Shown here in pieces: positions 47,156-59,094 of a stretch of 64,000 bases of DNA. Under the pieces are notes generated by a model. That model was not told the origin of the DNA and did no database searches. It saw only the letters and a program-made list of their open reading frames with translations. The translations under genes and the position numbers were made by a program. The stretch's first letter is position 1. Each line of letters begins with the position of its first letter. This DNA comes from Echinostoma caproni (Eukaryota > Platyhelminthes > Trematoda > Plagiorchiida > Echinostomatidae). The stretch lies in assembly GCA_900618425.1 (NCBI GenBank), contig UZAN01039612.1, forward strand, positions 43,424-107,423, in the 5' to 3' direction.

Positions 47156-47175
47156 GTAGATTTTCTCAGTTTTAG

Positions 47176-47316
47176 GAACAAACCATTTCCTCCCTCTTCA
47201 AGGAGTCACTACTCTCTGATAAAAAGGAGATTACTTTCTTTACGTCCCTGAGCGCAGAAATTGAACTACAGCTGGCTAAAGATGTCTCGACGTCGGAGCA
47301 ACTGAACGAGAGATAA
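47176..47316 (+). CDS. candidate terminal exon, helical (hypothetical)
   Basis: After TTTTCTCAGTTTTAG the frame reads 46 codons in phase 0 (EQTISSLFKESLLSDKKEIT, then LSAEIELQLAKDVSTSEQLN) to TAA at 47314-47316. The sequence is amphipathic and rich in Glu, Lys, Ser and Leu, as in helical or coiled-coil termini. No obvious AATAAA lies within 100 bases. No family recognised. Confidence 0.28.
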   Translation, partial: EQTISSLFKESLLSDKKEITFFTSLSAEIELQLAKDVSTSEQLNER

Positions 47317-47319
47317 TTA

Positions 47320-50300
47320 TCATTGAACTTGCCATATGTTCTTTCATGTCCATGATAGCGATCGAATATGGGTCCATTCACCAACTGAATGTTTTGTTTG
47401 ATAATGCTAACCGGAACGAATGTCTTGAACTTTTTGCTTTTTCTGTTACCATGACATTAGTAGCTTTCCATCGCTAACTCGGTTTTACCAACGGAGTTAG
47501 TGTCTAATAACAATGCACCCTATTTCACTCAGGGGGGCCATTGTGTTCTTTTTGCTTGAATTCCACGATGTCTTGAGAATAAGTTCTCAATATTTATAAT
47601 ACTTATCCATCAATCATCGACCAGTATACAGACCGATACATTGGATTTTGCAGCGAGAGACATAAATTTGAATTAAATGAGTTTTATTGATTCATTCTTG
47701 AATTCACTGAGTCCTATAAGTTCCAGCACAAACAGGTTTACAATCAAACTTCGATCTCGGACAGTTGGATTGCAGGGAACAAGCTAGTAGTGTGATCACT
47801 GTTTACATGCGTCACGTGAGAGTGAAACAAAGCTCGACCCTATGCTAAATGCAAGGCCAATTGATCGTTTTGTGGGTTTCGAAGTGTATCCTGTTGGAAA
47901 TCCTTAAGAATAATCAACCCCAAAAGGAATGCGTTTTATTCATTTTACTGAAATGTAATGTACGGATAACTGTACTGTTTGGTTTGGGATTCATGGCCCT
48001 TAAAGGTTTTTGTACGTGTGTTGAATGCAAATGTGGCGACCAAGATTCACTGTACGGTTGTACCCAATAATCTTGATCTTCAATGCAAATGAAAAAGTGG
48101 TACCGATGATTGGGACCTGAACGCATGCAAACGCTGACGTTATCGTGATAAGGAGAGAAGGGATTGAGTTTCTACATATCGAAAGCTGTAACGCAAGTTC
48201 TACTGAATCAGTTGTGTTCAGTAATGTGAATATTGAGGTTTGGTACATATAATCATGCATGTGAATAAAACCATCCAACTCCTATTGGGTCATTTGCTAC
48301 AACGATAAACCTTTGCGAAAGAATTTTCGATTTGCCGATACAATAAAAGTCGATTACTTGGCTAGTATATGTGAACCAAAAATTTACGCGGTCCACACTG
48401 AAATATTTGCAAACTGATTGTGCATTTTGTAGAACAAGTGATTATTGGGCGGTAGTCATTCGTGTCAAACGTCTGATCTGTCAACCGAATGGCACATAAT
48501 ATTGTTCCAGATGTGATCTGTCATAAGGGAAAACGTTCGGTATCCTTTGATTAGTTGTTTGATCTTCGTTCTCTGCTTAGAATTTAGACTGTGCTGTACT
48601 GCGCCAGACGTCTTCAGTCTTCAGTTTCGAAGACAGATAGAACAGACAGGACAGGATACCAGTAACGATTCACTAATGCCTGAGTTACATGATTCTTTGT
48701 TAACAGATTTTCGAGCACAAAATTACTCCGATTGGCCATATTATATAAATCGTTTTACTTTCTCCATAGCATCTTGTAGTTTATCGGCCGTCAATTGTTT
48801 TCACTTACGTAACACAAAGGCAGAAAACTTCGCTGAAGTTCAAGCGAACTATCACTCGAACTGATGAGTTGTGGACAAAATGGGATCATTAAGTTGCACT
48901 TACTGATTTTTTGAGTACCCTAACGACGAAATCAATAACCGATTGGATTGCTGCATTCATCATCATCCCAAGTTGGTTATTCTTCTTCGATCTGTGCCAC
49001 GTGATTGGTGCAGTATTCACAAGCGCTCAGAAATAGCTAACTACAAGTGCAAATTTAATTTGTGAAGAGGGTGAATTGTTTCATATATCAAACTTATACA
49101 TTTTCACTCCATCACATTCATTGGCAATGATTTTGTTCGATGAATTTCTCGGTCTCACCGGTGTATTTGTAATTGTCGACTCAGAGCTGCAGCATTCTGT
49201 TGTACTGATCGCGTTCACTGTGAATGAAAGTGGTCGTGCACTGCACCAGAGAATACCGGTTCTGTCTGCGCAGAGGGCGTGAATGATGACTAAAACAGTT
49301 TAAAATTTGCAATTCTCGTACTTGCGTTTTGTTTTGTTCTTGGTCTTACGGGGTCGTATGTGTCTCACGGTCTCGCCTCCTGACTGTATGTGGTAGCACT
49401 GCGCAAGTGTCCAAGAATTGGGTCACTAGCTCCGGTTCATTAGTTTCAATCATTCGAAGCGGGACGCGCATGAATCCCCACGCATCGACACACATAAATT
49501 GAGTGAACCAGTTTAAACCATTGTATTTCTAGCCCCACAATCCAGGCTGATGAATCCGTTAAGTTATTTACTGAGGGAATAGAGAGTGATGGGCTGATGG
49601 GATCGGTGGGACGAGTACGCACTGCCGAATGGTGAGGTATGCAAGCTGAGATGCTTAGCACTGGTGAGTTGATACCACACAATACAAATATCTTTGGTCC
49701 TATACACTTAAATCACACATATGCGATATATGGTTTCTATCGGTACGAATCAATATATATCAATGTTTCCCACACTACTTTGGGCTCTCTACTCTCGTCA
49801 TTCTGGCATTGACCACTACCGGAACTACCAGCACAAATGATCCCCTAAGCACTTTTCAATTGTCTCTCTTCTTCGTATAAGCCTATCAGTCTTAAAAGGA
49901 TTATGGTGGACAACTCATCTGGGTTGAGATTTGCACTCCGTTTTGTATTGCATAGCGCAAGCGGTTTGTGTGTGAGCTAAAGAGAATTGGAAACTCTCCA
50001 TCTGATTTAGCAGCAAGACAGAAGTTCATTTATGTATTTGCCGAATCCGTGGCCCATCTTTAGTTGTTGAGTGACAACCCCCTCAGGTGAGATTTTCTCT
50101 CACACACGGTGTTCGATCTTTGAAGCTCTATTTTTCGTAACGCGAACTTTGATCATTATGTATTCAGCAATTACCAGTGAAACTGCGACATAAATTTCCA
50201 CGCACTTGGAAACTCTGTTCAGTACAGGAAACAATGGGTCCCATTTATCCATCATATCAAGACCGAGAGAAGACATATGTCGCGAGATGTTAACATTTCG

Positions 50301-50885
50301 TTTTGAGATTGTTCATCATGAATATCAATGAATCTTTCGGGGTAAGCGTCTCGTAGCAGCATCTAAAATTACAAGACCACATGAATTTTGTTGTTTGATT
50401 CAGTTGGTGATTCAGAAGCGATTTCTGACCTATTCCCGGTCGGTTTTAGATCCATATGGTGTGCGGCATTTTCTTCAAGCAGCTTGTCTCACCTATCAGA
50501 AATTCCGTGATTCCACAACTTTCCAATCTAGACTAAAATAAACCGATTGAACTCTTCAATGTTATCATCCTTATCGCAATCCGTTATTTCTATCTTTTGT
50601 CTTCGTTTTGCTTCTGAAATTCAAATTACAAACCGTCGGTTCGGGATTCGAAACCCTGACCACCTATCCACACGGTTGAAGTTCAGAATTTTTTCTGGTT
50701 TATGGATGAAACGTGTTTGTTTCTGTACCACGAGAATTCACAGAGACTGTTTCTGTGCAACACTTTGGTTCTCAATTTGACAGTTTATCATTCGCATCTG
50801 AAAGGGGACAGAGGGATCGGATATACTGCAGTGAAGTCCCACTAATGTCGGAATCAATTCAGTTCAGTTTGTACAACCTGTAAAC
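47320..50885. other. unassigned stretch
   Basis: No transposon protein recognised. The frame at 48547-48864, after CTCTGCTTAG (about 48581), reads QFRRQIEQTGQDTSNDSLMP and on to a stop at 48862; it could be an exon but lacks other support. At 50633-50662 the minus strand has GTTTCGAATCCCGAACC (box B-like). 49560-49675 is GC-richer and may be an unknown interspersed repeat. Confidence 0.3.
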
Positions 50886-50889
50886 ATGC

Positions 50890-52080
50890 ACCTTCATGCG
50901 GTGGTTTTGGTTGCTCCCTTTTGGTCCCCGTTTAGATGAAGAATAGGAGAAAGACAAACAATTTGAAACTAGAGTCGAATAGAAAATGCAGAATTTCAGT
51001 GGCTTAGGGTTGCAAAGAAATTGAGGAGGTGCACGAACGCCACTGTTTTCGACACTTATCTATATCACTCAGTGCCTCTAACCATCAGGTACGAACATCC
51101 CGAGGTCCCCAGGCAAGGAGCCTAACGGGATCTATGTGACCCACCCCCCTGGTTAGGGTATTCCTAACCTCGTGTCAGGTCTTAAGTTGACCACCCTTGG
51201 CTTTTTCTCCACCCACTACCTGCCTCGGCGAACATCGCCCACCGTGGCTCCAGTAGATGACCACGGTTACCCAAAACTCTACTCATAATCTCAGCATTGC
51301 TCGTCCGGCTTCCCCACCAGATTCAATACAATGTTGCGTAGTCAGCGGTGTTCGAACGCCAATAGTCTATCTTTATCCTGCCTCCCTAATGGCCACGTTT
51401 CTGCGCCGTATACCAGAAGTGGTCAAACTGCCGAGGTATACACCCGATTCTTCACATATGTCTCAAGTTACCAAATGCCAATCGAGCCTTCTATATGCGA
51501 GCAGACACTTCATCCGTGATGCGTCCACAGGGTGAGCTGTAGCTGCCAAAATAACCAAACTTATCCACTTGCTCTATTACGTCCACAGTTAGAGTGAGGC
51601 TGGGTGCTAGACCAACCCAGTCTCTTTTAAACTTTGAAGGTGCAAGACGCATACAGAACATAACTGCGGTGTCATCCAAGCTATCCATAACAAACTTGCA
51701 ACTTAGCTAGATCTTCGCTTAGCAGCACAATGTCGTCTGCATACACCAGATCAGACAGGCTGCCACCAGAAAGTAAATCGGTGCCGTTATTCTCACACGA
51801 GGATAGGGTGTTTTCATAGTGAAATCTATAACAAAGATAAATAGAAAAAGGAAGAGAGGGCAACTCAAACGAACTCCAATTTTCGTGATCTTGAGCGAAA
51901 AAGTGCCGTAAGTCTGAACTCGACTTCGGCTATTAGTACAAAGTGATCGTTATATTGAAGTTAAGTTCATTGACACACCCTTCAGGGGAAGGCAGCGCCA
52001 GAGTTTAGAGTGGACCACTGAATCGAAAACCGCTTTTAGATCCAGAAAGATGAAGATGGTGGATCTACAATAAGAATGTT
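50890..52080 (-). mobile_element. RTE-like non-LTR retrotransposon, RT to 3' end (copy B)
   Basis: Minus strand from 52080 down: TIFIFLDLKAVFDSV (RT motif A with its catalytic Asp, about 52020-52055), LWRCLPLKGVSMNL, RSRVQTYGTFS, then SDLVYADDIVLLSEDLAKLQ (motif C; YADD at 51732-51743). It continues SLDDTAVMFCMRLAPSKFK, DWVGLAPSLTLTVDVIEQVD, GRITDEVSARI, a decayed zone, and the 3' untranslated region shared with copy A (to about 50890). The breakpoint at about 52080 is the usual 5' truncation. Catalytic aspartates are kept, but frameshifts near 51690 and 51490 and later stops kill it. Confidence 0.9.
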
Positions 52081-52084
52081 GATG

Positions 52085-54005
52085 CTACAGAATTTTCTGG
52101 GATATCTGATTGTGTTTTCCACCAAACAACATTGGTTGTCATGGTCATAAAATTAACCAATAAAAGAATATATTGGTTTAGTAGATTACAACTATGAGTC
52201 TGTTTTATTTGCAATTTGTCTATTTGACCATTTAGTTGATTTGATAGTTATTTGATCTGATCACTTGTCGTCTGCCCGAATAGAGCATCCGACTACCTGA
52301 ATTGATTTGGTGGACATGCACAGACAGATAAGTAAGAGGGGTCCAAAGACCGAGGGACATAGTGTGCAAATGGATAGCATTGATAGGAACAGAGTAATTG
52401 ACTGAAGGACTGATTAGCGGACTTTTTGTATGCACAAGCTGATGCCGCCAGATAATGAGCAGCTTTTGTTATTGACATAGCTGAAATCCACTCGTTGTTA
52501 CGGGGTTCTCGACAAAACTTTCCATGAGCTCATACATCCCGTATATGATGGATTCCTGTTCGAGCATCATTTGTTTGTCCGTTGTGGCTTGATATGAAAA
52601 ACCTTATTTACAGACAAGTTGATAGAACATATGCAAGGGAAGCACCAACGTCTCATCATTACTTGTTGTGATATTGTAAAATCTCACTTGTGTATCATGA
52701 GATTGTGCCAATCGTAAGCAGCAAGGGGACAAGTTTGTGTTAGATGTAGCGTAATCTGTCGTTTTGAGGAGCATTCAAAATGCGACCTGGGTCTTTATGC
52801 TCACTGACTGGTACTGGTAACAAGCAGACGGGACTGTACGAATACGCGACGACTGAGTTATATAACACAGACCACCAAATTTTCATATTCCTGACAGTTC
52901 AATCGTCATTCGGACTTTGCTAATCAACTATTTTTAAGAAGCCAACATGATTTGGCATCTTAAAATAAGGAAATGATGGCATTGTCCGAGCAATGTACTG
53001 CCCATTCCGAGTAAAATGTTCTTTCATCGAAATATTTCTTGATCCATAAAATGCAGGGATCCGATGGCTCTCCCTAAAGAGGTCATTGGCATCAAGTGTT
53101 CAGCGATGTCGACAACTAAAATTAGGCAGATGAACCACTTCAAGTGTGCACACAGATAAATTGTAGTTCTTTCTGCAACTATCATTTATTCAAGTATCGC
53201 GTAACCTATCAGTGACTTATCAGTTATATTTCAAGAAAATTAGGAAATAAATTACTCGAATTGTTTCCGAAGGCTAAAAACAAAAAGCTTTGCTCCCTAA
53301 GGGAAGTTATACTGAAGTCTCGGATGAGAATCGTGCTCTACTTGGACTCAATGATTGCTGTCTTATAAATGCTAAACACTTCCAAACCAGACGAACAGAG
53401 TACGAACGAACAAAGTAAGTAAACCATCCCTCGAAACCTTCGAAAATAAGATTTTCTATCCCTAACCATTTACCAATTTTACATATTTATAAAATGGCGA
53501 GCGACAGTAACACAGTTGTACACAATCGATGCTGGTTGAGCTTTTAGAAATATCAAATACACAGCCTACGGTCATGGTTAAAACCGACGACTGACACTGG
53601 AGTCACCCCTGTCCAAGACTGTTTTGGTGTTCACTTGATCCCGCGAATAAATGTAGCCGTCTATTTAGAAGAATAACGTTTCACGAAGCTTAAAAGGAAT
53701 ACTATCAATCTGGATTTTTATTAATAAAATGGCTTCTGTTTATGGTCGTCATAGTTTGCATGAGCTCATAGTAGGGCCCAAAGCTATACTCTGTAACCTT
53801 ATATGCTCTCCGTTGGAACTATCATATTTTAAATCAATATCATACGACGTCGCCACTCACAGATTTGCATTATTTGTCTCAAACGTGCCGGAAAGTCTTT
53901 TGATCATTCATCAGCATGTTCGACTCCATTTGCTCACTGTTCAGGTTGGATTAAAACGTGCCCATTTTTCTCAGACAATTTTAAGTGAACATACCTGAAG
54001 AAACA
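52085..54005. other. unassigned stretch
   Basis: No gene or repeat family recognised. The frame at 53729-53998 (89 codons) has no known motif and ends at the SINE-like segment that follows. Confidence 0.35.
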
Positions 54006-54011
54006 TGCATT

Positions 54012-54110
54012 NAGCCGGCTACCACAGCAGTTCTACACATGCGTTCCATGCGGTGGGTCCAGAGTTCAAATCCCGGACGAGACGGTGGATATGCACTGCT
54101 TATGAGCTGT
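54012..54110 (+). repeat. tRNA-derived SINE-like head
   Basis: GAGTTCAAATCCCGG (54063-54077) is a good box B. Upstream, CACAGCAGTTCTACACATG (54024-54042) is a possible box A with a GC-rich spacer. A cloverleaf cannot be closed, so this is a SINE head rather than a tRNA gene. It is followed by unrecognised sequence. Confidence 0.45.
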
Positions 54111-54429
54111 AATAAGAGCAAAACTCCAGTCTAGTACTTCCGAATGTATGGTTGATTCGATAAGCTGAAGATTGTGGGCAAAGGTGAAGTTCGAAAGATA
54201 GTCAGTTGAAATTCTCTATTCAGGCATGTCCCCGCATTCATGCAAACAATCATTGCCAATTGAAATTACTGCTGCCACGTTAAGAGTCTGTATATGTCAC
54301 ATGGAAAGACAACATCTCCCCTACTGAGGTCAGTGAAAACGGTAGAATGCACGTGCATACNATACAAGTTTCACAATGCTCTTGGCTCTTGGCCAAACTA
54401 ATCAAAGCTGAGGTAAACAGACAAAACGC

Positions 54430-55940
54430 TTTCTTCTCCGATCAAATTCCGAGGACTGGAAGAGGCAAACACCTGCGACGAGACATCATACTTCTCTGAC
54501 GGAAGAAAGAAAGTAAGTCGAGACTGGATATTGATTTTGGTGGGCACAATGCTTCCCTCCTCACTCATTCATCCGACATTCGTTCATCCTACTCGTCACA
54601 CAATGTTTGTGGTGTGGAACCATATTCAAATTGTGATGCGTTAACATTTTTAACTTGTTGCAGATCGTCTTCTGCTGCTGGCTTCAGTTGAATAACCTCT
54701 ACCATTCTTTAACTTTGGTGCTGTTCCCTCAGCTGAGTCAATGGAAATGGATCAATTTACATCTTTACACTGTCAGACTTTTGGGGGGGGGGCCGGTCAC
54801 AATCATGCAAATCCACAAAGTATACTAATCTGTCATCTTCTCCAAACACTTCTGATTTCATAGCGTTAGCATTTTCAGCTCTCAAAGTGTCCTAAAAGGC
54901 TATCCTCACAGGCCTTTAGCAGTCTATAAACATCCACAATAGACCAATCCAGTTTGATTGCAAGCCTAATAGGTAACCTCTAGATGCAATTTCTATCCTC
55001 ATCCAGTTTATCATTAAGTCAAATTTGTTCCGTATATTTTCTTGACTTATCTTCAGCATTTGATTACATTCCTCGATCGAAGTCATTACAAAAACTGGAA
55101 TCGCATCTTTACCCCAAAATCAATTTTAGGTTATATATTCATCTCATTTACTGACAGGAAACAAACCCAAAGATTCTGAAAAACTTCATCTATACAACAA
55201 CACTAGAGTTCTTTAAGGAGCTGAGCCAACCCGTGCTAATTTTTCCGGCACATTTTGGGATATAGCCTGTGTTTCTCCTGCCCATATTTTGAAATGTGCA
55301 ACTGATGTTGCACTGTGAAAACGGATTTCTTTTTACTTCGGTTTAAGTTTCTTCACCGACAGTATCGACCAACCTCAGTCTGTATCCTACTTATCCGGTC
55401 TAAACATGAACTCCAGCAAAATTGTAGAATGAGTTTATAAGTTTGTACGCTTTTCATACTCTGTTTATAATCTTCTCGTAACTCTATATAGCAATCTTCA
55501 TTGGTCAGTTCACATTCACAATTGCATTGTTAAGCTATAATTTCCAATTCGAACGCAGAGGCATTTTTTGCGCATCCCAGTCATTTATTTCTAGCTTTGT
55601 TTATCACTGTGTTTCCCCTATCTTACTCGACTGTTCTCCAGTTATGTTTCCTGGCTTACTCAAACAGGATTTCGACGTCTTACGCCACACTCTAATAACA
55701 ATAATCATATCTCTTCTATTCCTATGAAGGAGCTACGTAAAAATCTCTCAGAGTATTATATAACTTCCTGTGTGAACTTTTCGATCTTGACCATCGATTG
55801 CATGCAGAACTGACATGTTCTCGTTCCAATCTCTCCACATGCTCTCTATTCCGGGAAGTTTTATCTGAAATAAACGCTTATCAAAATTCACTATTACCAT
55901 ATCTTGTGCGTGTACTGACAAAAAAGGGAGCGTAATATTT
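54430..55940 (+). mobile_element. CR1/Jockey-type LINE, RT domain, heavily decayed
   Basis: The clearest block is VYFLDLSSAFDYIPRSKSLQ (55032-55091), RT motif A (Y-x-D-F-S-K-AFD). It is followed by KLESH and, in a 66-codon frame, by FVYHCVSPILLDCSPVMFPG and LLKQDFDVLRHTL (55600-55690), the same C-terminal region as in the 45.5 kb copy. Upstream parts (54430-55000) fit an RT N-terminus only loosely. Stops and shifts are frequent, so it is old. The 3' end is set near 55940 by loss of resemblance. Confidence 0.75.
54783..54792 (+). repeat. G10 homopolymer
   Basis: Ten consecutive G inside the decayed LINE. Confidence 0.95.
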
Positions 55941-55944
55941 GAAC

Positions 55945-57130
55945 TTTGTCTTTATCTTGCACTAAGAAATATCACCATGTCTGTATCCACGTTTTCCCCG
56001 TTGAATATATTCACTGTGACGGTTGGCGTCTGTAAATTTTTATTTGGAATGCAAGATCCGGTGCTTACAAACGTTCCACACAATACAATACAATGCAATA
56101 TAATACGTCAACGATAAATCTCTAAGCAGCTGTGAATCATGCTTTCATGTCTCATTCGACAAGAGTTATTCCACGCCCCCTGTGCTTCCTAACGTGATAA
56201 ACTAAAATAATGCCTTGCACTACAAAGATCATAAACAATTTAAATCATGTAAATATATAATGTTCCTGTTCGAACGAATCACCTTCAAGTGACAGAAAAT
56301 ATGACATTGGATAGCTGATCTGTAGTCCCTCGATACCGGCAGTACATCAGTGTTGTAAAACTAGTGCCTGAATTGAAATATGTAGCCGTCTAAAAGAGAA
56401 ACGTATAAATCATGAAAAATGGTTGAATCAATCACCCTGGTTATTATCAGTGTCAACTGGGAAAAATCTGTGATACAATTTTCGATGTGAGACAATTTAT
56501 GCCGTGTGGGTATTTGATGAGGCAATTGCTAATAACCGTTATTGTCTATTCAAGGAACGCAAGCTATTCGAACATTGAAGCTATTGTGACAGTGCTATCA
56601 CATGCAAAACTAATCAATACTCTCAGGGAGAAATACAAATACAGACTTGACAATTATGTCTTCTGAGTTAAACAACAAATCCACAACGTTCATGCATCAA
56701 ATCTTCATTATATTTTATGCCCATCTTTTTCTAATTCTGTATTATATGATATGCAAATTGCACAGCTTTGCGGGATCACCCCCGGGTCTAACAAACGGCG
56801 AGAAAAATGTCAGTACTACGTTAGACGATCAGTTGAATTCCCACAATACTCATACGGTAGTTGCATTTTGCATGACCAGATTAGGCTCTACCGCAATTTT
56901 GCTTACTAATGTAAAATGGCCGCTCGAATAAAATACACTACAGAATATATTCAAAATTAGACAACATATTGAAACACCGTACAGTATAAAGCAACAAGTA
57001 ATAAACTACGCGATATTTTGATTCAATTTAATCCTTATGTTCAGTTCCAAATCTCCTAATAGAATAGCTTCATATAGCTCTATTTCTCACTCGTTATGCT
57101 GCTCTACCTTACTTATCCTGGGGCGAGGAG
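55945..57130. other. unassigned AT-rich stretch
   Basis: No gene or repeat family recognised. The frame at 56647-56931 has no known motif. Confidence 0.35.
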
Positions 57131-57135
57131 CGAGT

Positions 57136-57161
57136 GGGGTGGGGTGGGGTGGGTGGGGGGG
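57136..57161 (+). other. G-quadruplex-prone tract
   Basis: Five G-runs (4, 4, 4, 3 and 7 G) separated by single T residues, an ideal short-loop quadruplex pattern in otherwise AT-rich DNA. Confidence 0.8.
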
Positions 57162-57164
57162 CGG

Positions 57165-58050
57165 TTCTACGCCAGCAATTTCCGTGTAATGCATTCCGTA
57201 TATCCCAAGAGAATGAAAAACAGCAATACTGAAACCCAATCATTGATAACTTCTGTTCTGCACATTCTGACGGCTATTCAGTGAAAAACACGTACCAGTA
57301 TAGCTCTTAGATTGTCCTCTCCCGAAAAATGACGCAAGACCACTGTCTGGTCCGCATGTTAGTTTACGTACAGCAAGAGTACTGTGTTCAAACACACGCA
57401 CACCCAGTCGCCCGGAGAAAACCCAGTTCGATCATGTCTGGGTTTTCAGTTTCTGCACTCTGCAAATAAATCTGGTGAAGTAGAGACAATATCCGGCGTT
57501 TCTTTTGTTGGCCACAGGCAAGGACTTATCAGCAAGTGAACAAAAGGGCTAATTGTATCAGATTACTAATTGAGTGCTTGGTTCTAATTAAGCCAAACGA
57601 AATTGGATTCGATTTCTCGACGGTTGGAGCCTAACTGTGGAGGGACTGTATTGTGAGGTAAAAGAAAGCAAGTTTTTATTACTGGCAAATTGGGTGCAGA
57701 TGCTACTTGTGGCACCATTTTGGCAGATCTAGGAAAGTAGGTTAGACTTTGATCCAATCAATTAAATTAGGGTTAACTGGATTCACGCGGGGTAGTACAA
57801 TTCCAGGATAAAGCCCAGTTGGAACATAATGTGATCGCCATTGTTCAGACATTCGTCACTTGTACCAGTCTGCATCCCGGGTTGGAGCCGCTCCACGGCG
57901 GCCTGTCTTGCCTATTTCTGTATTTTCCAAAGCAGCTTTTGTGTGGCCACCCCCTGCTGAATGTTGACAGTACATTTGTATATTCAATAAATAAACCAGA
58001 ACGAAAAAATACATTTAAGTATTATTTTATTTATTTATCAACAGAAACGT
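57165..58050. other. unassigned stretch
   Basis: No gene recognised. A CpG-containing patch lies near 57860-57910 in the frame 57819-58052, without a known motif. Confidence 0.35.
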
Positions 58051-58053
58051 GAA

Positions 58054-58107
58054 CGAGAGAGAAAGAGAGAGACAGAGAGAGAGGGCGAGAGAGAGAGAGA
58101 ACAAAGA
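58054..58107 (+). repeat. GA-rich imperfect microsatellite
   Basis: GAGA runs interrupted by A, C and G changes over about 54 bp. Confidence 0.85.
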
Positions 58108-58819
58108 GAACGTATCACGTCTGAAGCTCGTATGTACACGGAAAGTTTGTACCCACCAATGTAGCTACTAATTCAATCAACTAATGTGTTCAGGTAGATA
58201 ATAAGCGTCATGCATGGGACACAAATGAGAAGCACCTTTTATCAATTAAAAGGTTGATGATGAAGCGTTGAACAAAAGTAAACCGCTCCGTTCATCGATC
58301 GACATTCACGACGCCTGTAAAATGCCTGGCCATTCGTACTGTGCGTTTTTAAAAATGCTCTGCGCAGCCTATACTCCAACACGTTTTGTCCAAACGGTGC
58401 TTGCGTCCACCCTGTTCGCCTAACATTAAATAACCTAATGTGGAACAATTCAAATATGATACCGGGATTATTGATAAAAGGTAATTTATCATCCTCTTTT
58501 TGTAGACTACTAAGGCGTCATTGTTTCCGCTCATTCATTGTTGCTAATTGCTCGATACAAAATTGACCGCATGTATCTCACTTTCTCCTGTTTACAGTTT
58601 CATAGACTAGTGGTTGTTCGTGTTTAGAAGCGAGTGTTGTTGTTTTTTGTTGCCGTTGCTGTTGTTGTTATGCGCCGTGGTATTGCATATTCACCAGGAG
58701 TACAGTAACAATCCGATGTGCACAATCATTATTGCGCTACGTATTATGAACCAAGACTTACACTTACTTGATCAACCAACGCACTGCTTCCTCTCTCCCT
58801 GTTGTTCTCAAGAGCAATT

Positions 58820-58850
58820 GTGCGCGCGCGTGCGTGTGTGTATGTGTGTG
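58820..58850 (+). repeat. CG/TG alternating tract (Z-DNA-prone)
   Basis: GTGCGCGCGCGTGCGTGTGTGT followed by ATGTGTGTG; alternating purine-pyrimidine with a CG core. It lies about 80-110 bp upstream of the candidate first coding exon. Confidence 0.85.
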
Positions 58851-58929
58851 CCAATCTGTGTGCGTCTGTCGAGGTGTGTTAGTTCAATCAAACAATCACA
58901 AATCCCTTTCGGTTTGGTTCTGTTCTATT

Positions 58930-59091
58930 ATGTTCGATTCATTCTCGCGCCTTCTGAAATCTCTGTTCAACTCCATTCACACAACGTGTTCTACAGCAGT
59001 CAGTGTGAATGCCTCCGGAAAGGTTCTCGGTTCTTCAACCGGAAAAACTGTCTCAAAACCACGCTGTTCGGGGCAGCCAGGTGAAACCGAG
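58930..59091 (+). CDS. candidate first coding exon (hypothetical)
   Basis: An ATG at 58930 opens a frame of 54 codons (starts MFDSFSRLLKSLFNSIHTT, ends RCSGQPGETE) that runs to a strong donor, GAG|GTGAGT, at 59091/59092 in phase 0. The region is CpG-richer than the rest of the window and is preceded by Z-DNA-prone and TTG-rich sequence, as near a promoter. The first 20 residues are hydrophobic/amphipathic and could be a targeting sequence. No family recognised. The candidates at 63449 and 63706 are also phase 0, so they could be spliced to it; missing intermediate exons cannot be excluded. Confidence 0.33.
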
Positions 59092-59094
59092 GTG

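Noticed and set aside
47172..47384. 70-codon minus-strand frame
   Set aside because: It is antisense to the plus-strand segment that has the acceptor and phase; no motif of its own.
58614..59084. 156-codon plus-strand frame (MFVFRSECCCFLLP...)
   Set aside because: It runs through GT/CG microsatellite sequence giving low-complexity Cys/Val runs; the ATG at 58930 in another frame with a strong donor is a better model.
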